This document shows, piece by piece, positions 61,661 to 64,000 of a DNA stretch of 64,000 bases. Under the pieces are notes generated by a model. The model was not told the origin of the DNA and made no database searches. It worked only from the letters and a program-made list of their open reading frames with translations. Source of the DNA: VXYL01 sp965208525. Its GTDB lineage: Bacteria; Pseudomonadota; Gammaproteobacteria; Pseudomonadales; Azotimanducaceae. The stretch's first letter is position 1. Every line of letters begins with the position of its first letter. Made by a program: the position numbers and the translations under genes. Where the stretch lies: contig OZ242340.1 in the NCBI GenBank assembly GCA_965208525.1, positions 1,922,001 through 1,986,000 of the forward strand, read 5' to 3'.

Positions 61661-62512
61661 GTGGCCGACGCGGCGGACGCCGGACAGCCTGCTCCGACGT
61701 TGCCGCAGGGCAACAAGAGCGTGGTCACGCCTACAGCAGACGGCTTCGGCATTCGCAAGGCGTACAACGAAAACGGCAATCCACACGCGAAGTACGCCCG
61801 AGAGGTGTGCTTCTATCGCCATTACGGCGACTCGCCGCTGATCCCTGACCTCCTTGAATGCCTGCCCGAGGAGCCGGCCATCGTCATGACGAAGGCTCCG
61901 GGCGTGCCCTGTTCGGCAATTCGACTGAGCACAAGGGAGCGTTGCCGGCTGTCCGAAGACTATGCGCACAAAATCATGGACCTGCTATCCGTCGGGGGCG
62001 ACATAAACGCCTTGAAGGGGAGCTATTTCTTGGACGTTGGAGCGCAGGGTCTGCGTACCGAAGTACTCGCTGCACTCGATCGCCACCCGACGGACTCGCG
62101 ACTGTCGGAGCAAATCCTTCACCGCCTGCGCGGCGCAGCGCAGGAGGTCGTCATCTCGCAGGAAATGCTGATAAAGCTCGATTGGAATGCGTCCAATGTC
62201 TTCATCAACGACGGCGCCATCAGCCAGTTCATCGACTTCGAGCAGTCGTTCATCGGCACGTGTGAGATGCTCGCCGGCATCCTCCTCCACAACCCGTTCT
62301 GGCACGCACGATCCGTGTTCGAAGTGCTCCGGCGGCGCGGCTTCCTCTCGCGGCCCGTTGCGAGCATGGCGCCGTGGGTGCACTTCTCCTTTGCTGCGGT
62401 TCTAGCGGATTCCCACGCGCGGACAGGCACCGCTTGGGATACGAGCCGCTTGCAGTCCGCGTACCAACGCCACGTTACGGATCGCCTGATTGAACTCGGA
62501 CTGGAGACGTAG
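61661..62512 (+). CDS. Aminoglycoside phosphotransferase-like kinase
   Basis: 283 residues with the APH/choline-kinase fold. Catalytic loop KLDWNASNVFINDG (Asp174, Asn179) and metal-binding QFIDFEQSFIGT (Asp192) are seen; the N-lobe has GIRKAYNENGNPHAKYAREV. The substrate, probably a small hydroxylated molecule, is not identifiable. The GTG at 61661 follows GGAGG with a 5-nt spacer and lies 17 nt after the PhyH gene, so the two may act in one pathway (hydroxylation, then phosphorylation). Confidence 0.82.
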   Translation: MADAADAGQPAPTLPQGNKSVVTPTADGFGIRKAYNENGNPHAKYAREVCFYRHYGDSPLIPDLLECLPEEPAIVMTKAPGVPCSAIRLSTRERCRLSEDYAHKIMDLLSVGGDINALKGSYFLDVGAQGLRTEVLAALDRHPTDSRLSEQILHRLRGAAQEVVISQEMLIKLDWNASNVFINDGAISQFIDFEQSFIGTCEMLAGILLHNPFWHARSVFEVLRRRGFLSRPVASMAPWVHFSFAAVLADSHARTGTAWDTSRLQSAYQRHVTDRLIELGLET

Positions 62513-63018
62513 AAGGGCTCTGGTTCAGCCCGTGTCGCTGGCCTCGACAACCCCCTCGACCGCCATCGCTCGAACCGTCCTTCCATCGCGTCGCGTTGCC
62601 GCGCTCTGGCGGATTTCCGCTTCGCGAAACTGCGAAAGGATCGAGTGTTGCCTACGGGTGTGCGAAATCCGGCGAGAGCCGAAGGAGGAAATCCGTTTCA
62701 TCCCGGCAAGACAAAGCCGCTCCAACTGCTTTGCGGGTCTTTCCCGACACACAAGCATTACGTCCCACAGGCCTATGGACGATTTCGCACAAACCCGGCT
62801 GGTCCGTATCCTCCAGCACTCCCTCCTGCTCTTCGACCCCCCCCCCCGCCTGCGGGACTGATCCGACCGGAAGCGAACGTGAGACATCGGCCATCGCTTG
62901 TCGGACGAGACGTTTGTGTGTCGGCTGGGTTCCAGGCCGCGGGAATCCGTCAGCGACTGCATGGAGCACCCGCTGGATTTCGCATAGGCTCCCTCGGCAG
63001 TTTGCGAAGGAGGGCAGT
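62513..63018. other. Long intergenic region
   Basis: About 500 bases without a supportable gene. Contains an 11-base C run (62837-62847), a possible slippage or sequencing-error site; a frameshift there might hide a broken gene, but the frames on either side show no recognisable protein. AAGGAGGG at 63007-63014 serves the next gene. Confidence 0.4.
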
Positions 63019-63396
63019 GTGACGTCCATCGTCGAAGCTCTGGACCAATGCGGCAATCGGCCGTATCTGCTGACGGTTGGTGAGGACGGGCCGCACACGA
63101 GCCACACGCGCGTGGCACTCGCGGGCGGCGGACTTACCTGTCCCTTGAGCAAGAGCGCCGCGGGCAATGTGCGGGCGCGGCCGGCGGTGTCGTTCCTGTG
63201 GCCGGCCATCGAGCCGGGCGGCTACGCCATCATCATGAACGGCACGGTGCGGCACGTGGACGATGGCGGTGCCGAGCCGGTTGCCTCCATCGATCTTTCC
63301 AAGGCGGTATTCCATCGGCCAGGAGCGCCCCGGCCGGGACATGGGGGCAGTTGTACGTCGGATTGCCTGCCCATCGAGCTCTATGAGGGTGTCTGA
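63019..63396 (+). CDS. Pyridoxamine 5'-phosphate oxidase-like flavin split-barrel protein
   Basis: 125 residues from the GTG at 63019 (AGGAGG 5 nt upstream). The sequence SIVEALDQCGNRPYLLTVGE, VRARPAVSFLWPAIEPGGYA and MNGTVRHVDDG follow the PPOX/FMN split-barrel pattern of small oxidoreductase-like proteins. The length is at the low end of the family. The cofactor could be FMN or F420. The C-terminal HGGSCTSDCLPIELYEGV has two close cysteines. Confidence 0.75.
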   Translation: MTSIVEALDQCGNRPYLLTVGEDGPHTSHTRVALAGGGLTCPLSKSAAGNVRARPAVSFLWPAIEPGGYAIIMNGTVRHVDDGGAEPVASIDLSKAVFHRPGAPRPGHGGSCTSDCLPIELYEGV

Positions 63397-63510
63397 GAGG
63401 GGCGAGCGGACGGAGTTGACGCGGTCGAGACGAGGCACCGCCGGGGCGTGTTGAGGCTGCCCGCTCTGCGGCTTGGGCCCTAGGCAAGCAGTTGTGCAGC
63501 AGGGTAGCCG

Positions 63511-64000
63511 CTATGGCGCGCTGTCGAGCTCGAACCCCTCGTAACCTCCGGCCGCCACTGCGTCGCACTTCTCCACATACGGCGGGAAGCCGACGAGGGG
63601 CATGAAGACCTGCGGTTTGCCGGGGATGTTCTTGCCGAGGTACCAAGAGTTGCAGGTGGGGTAGAGGGTTAGCTCGGCGACGGCATTGACGTGGTCGACC
63701 CAGTCGTCCTCTGCCGGGGGTGTGGCTTCGATGGTGGCCAGGCGCTTTTCGCGCAGATACTCGAGGCAGTCGTGGATCCACACGACGTGCTGTTCGATGG
63801 ACGTGATCATGTTGGTGAGGACGGACGGGCTGCCGGGTCCCGAGATCATGAACATGTTGGGGAAGCCCACGGTGGACAGGCCGAGGTAGGTGCGCGGTCC
63901 GGCAGACCACTTGTCGTCTAGCGTCTGGCCGCCGCGGCCCCGCACGTCGATGTTGAGCAGGGCGCCGGTCATGGCATCGAAGCCGGTGGCGAAGATGAGG
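63511..64000 (-). CDS. Flavin monooxygenase, Baeyer-Villiger type (5' part outside window)
   Basis: The visible C-terminal about 163 residues begin LIFATGFDAMTGALLNIDVR, the conserved ATG-containing segment of cyclohexanone monooxygenase-like enzymes, followed by YLGLSTVGFPNMFMISGPGS and NSWYLGKNIPGKPQVFMPLV. These FAD/NADPH enzymes insert oxygen next to ketones. The FAD- and NADPH-binding N-terminal part lies beyond the window edge. The stop is at 63511. Confidence 0.9.
   Translation of the reverse strand, partial: LIFATGFDAMTGALLNIDVRGRGGQTLDDKWSAGPRTYLGLSTVGFPNMFMISGPGSPSVLTNMITSIEQHVVWIHDCLEYLREKRLATIEATPPAEDDWVDHVNAVAELTLYPTCNSWYLGKNIPGKPQVFMPLVGFPPYVEKCDAVAAGGYEGFELDSAP

Overview
This is about 64 kb of GC-rich, densely coded bacterial chromosome. 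The lptF | pepA-holC arrangement, HolC itself (a DNA polymerase III subunit typical of Proteobacteria), the MoxR-Bat aerotolerance operon and HtrA point to an uncultured gammaproteobacterium. The many CaiB/BaiF CoA-transferases, Fe(II)/2-oxoglutarate oxygenases and a flavin (Baeyer-Villiger-type) monooxygenase suggest an aerobic, free-living, possibly marine heterotroph. The taxon is inferred from gene content only.

Layout. 1-3.2 kb: aconitase (its 3' end lies outside the window), a small heat-shock protein with a good sigma32-like promoter, and a VapBC toxin-antitoxin pair. 3.2-8 kb: an intact gamma-glutamyltransferase gene and, 2.8 kb beyond its 3' end, a second copy of that 3' end; two coupled genes of unknown function lie between. 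8.2-12.6 kb: a decayed IS21-type element and three unknown genes, one with zinc-ribbon cysteines and a HEPN-like segment. 13-21.7 kb: prolyl oligopeptidase, YcaQ/AlkX-type DNA glycosylase, TPR protein, prohibitin-like protein, zinc alcohol dehydrogenase, a CoA-transferase and a TauD-type dioxygenase. 21.8-26.6 kb: four small unknown genes in one direction (the last three translationally coupled), then lptF, and divergently pepA-holC. 26.7-41.8 kb: four more CoA-transferases (two forming a coupled pair, one of them lacking the catalytic Asp), Uma2 nuclease, CmcJ-like oxygenase, an NCS2 permease fused to an RsbW-like domain, acyl-CoA dehydrogenase, peptide-binding protein, potassium channel, second TauD and a lipoprotein. 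41.9-53.9 kb: a seven-gene MoxR/DUF58/Bat operon, mostly with 4-nt overlaps, preceded by htrA. 54-58.8 kb: a GrdB-family selenoprotein gene with an in-frame TGA and an adjacent SECIS-like hairpin, then an LLM-class oxidoreductase and a D-aminoacylase-like hydrolase framed by inverted repeats, and DoxX. 59-64 kb: GH88/GH105-like hydrolase, PhyH oxygenase, APH-like kinase, a flavin split-barrel protein and a partial monooxygenase.

Two things stand out. The first is the selenoprotein (54075-54950), which conventional gene calling would split into two unrelated ORFs. The second is a rich set of palindromic intergenic repeats, one of which has inserted in frame into the batD-like gene, where it interrupts one unit of a 45-bp tandem repeat.
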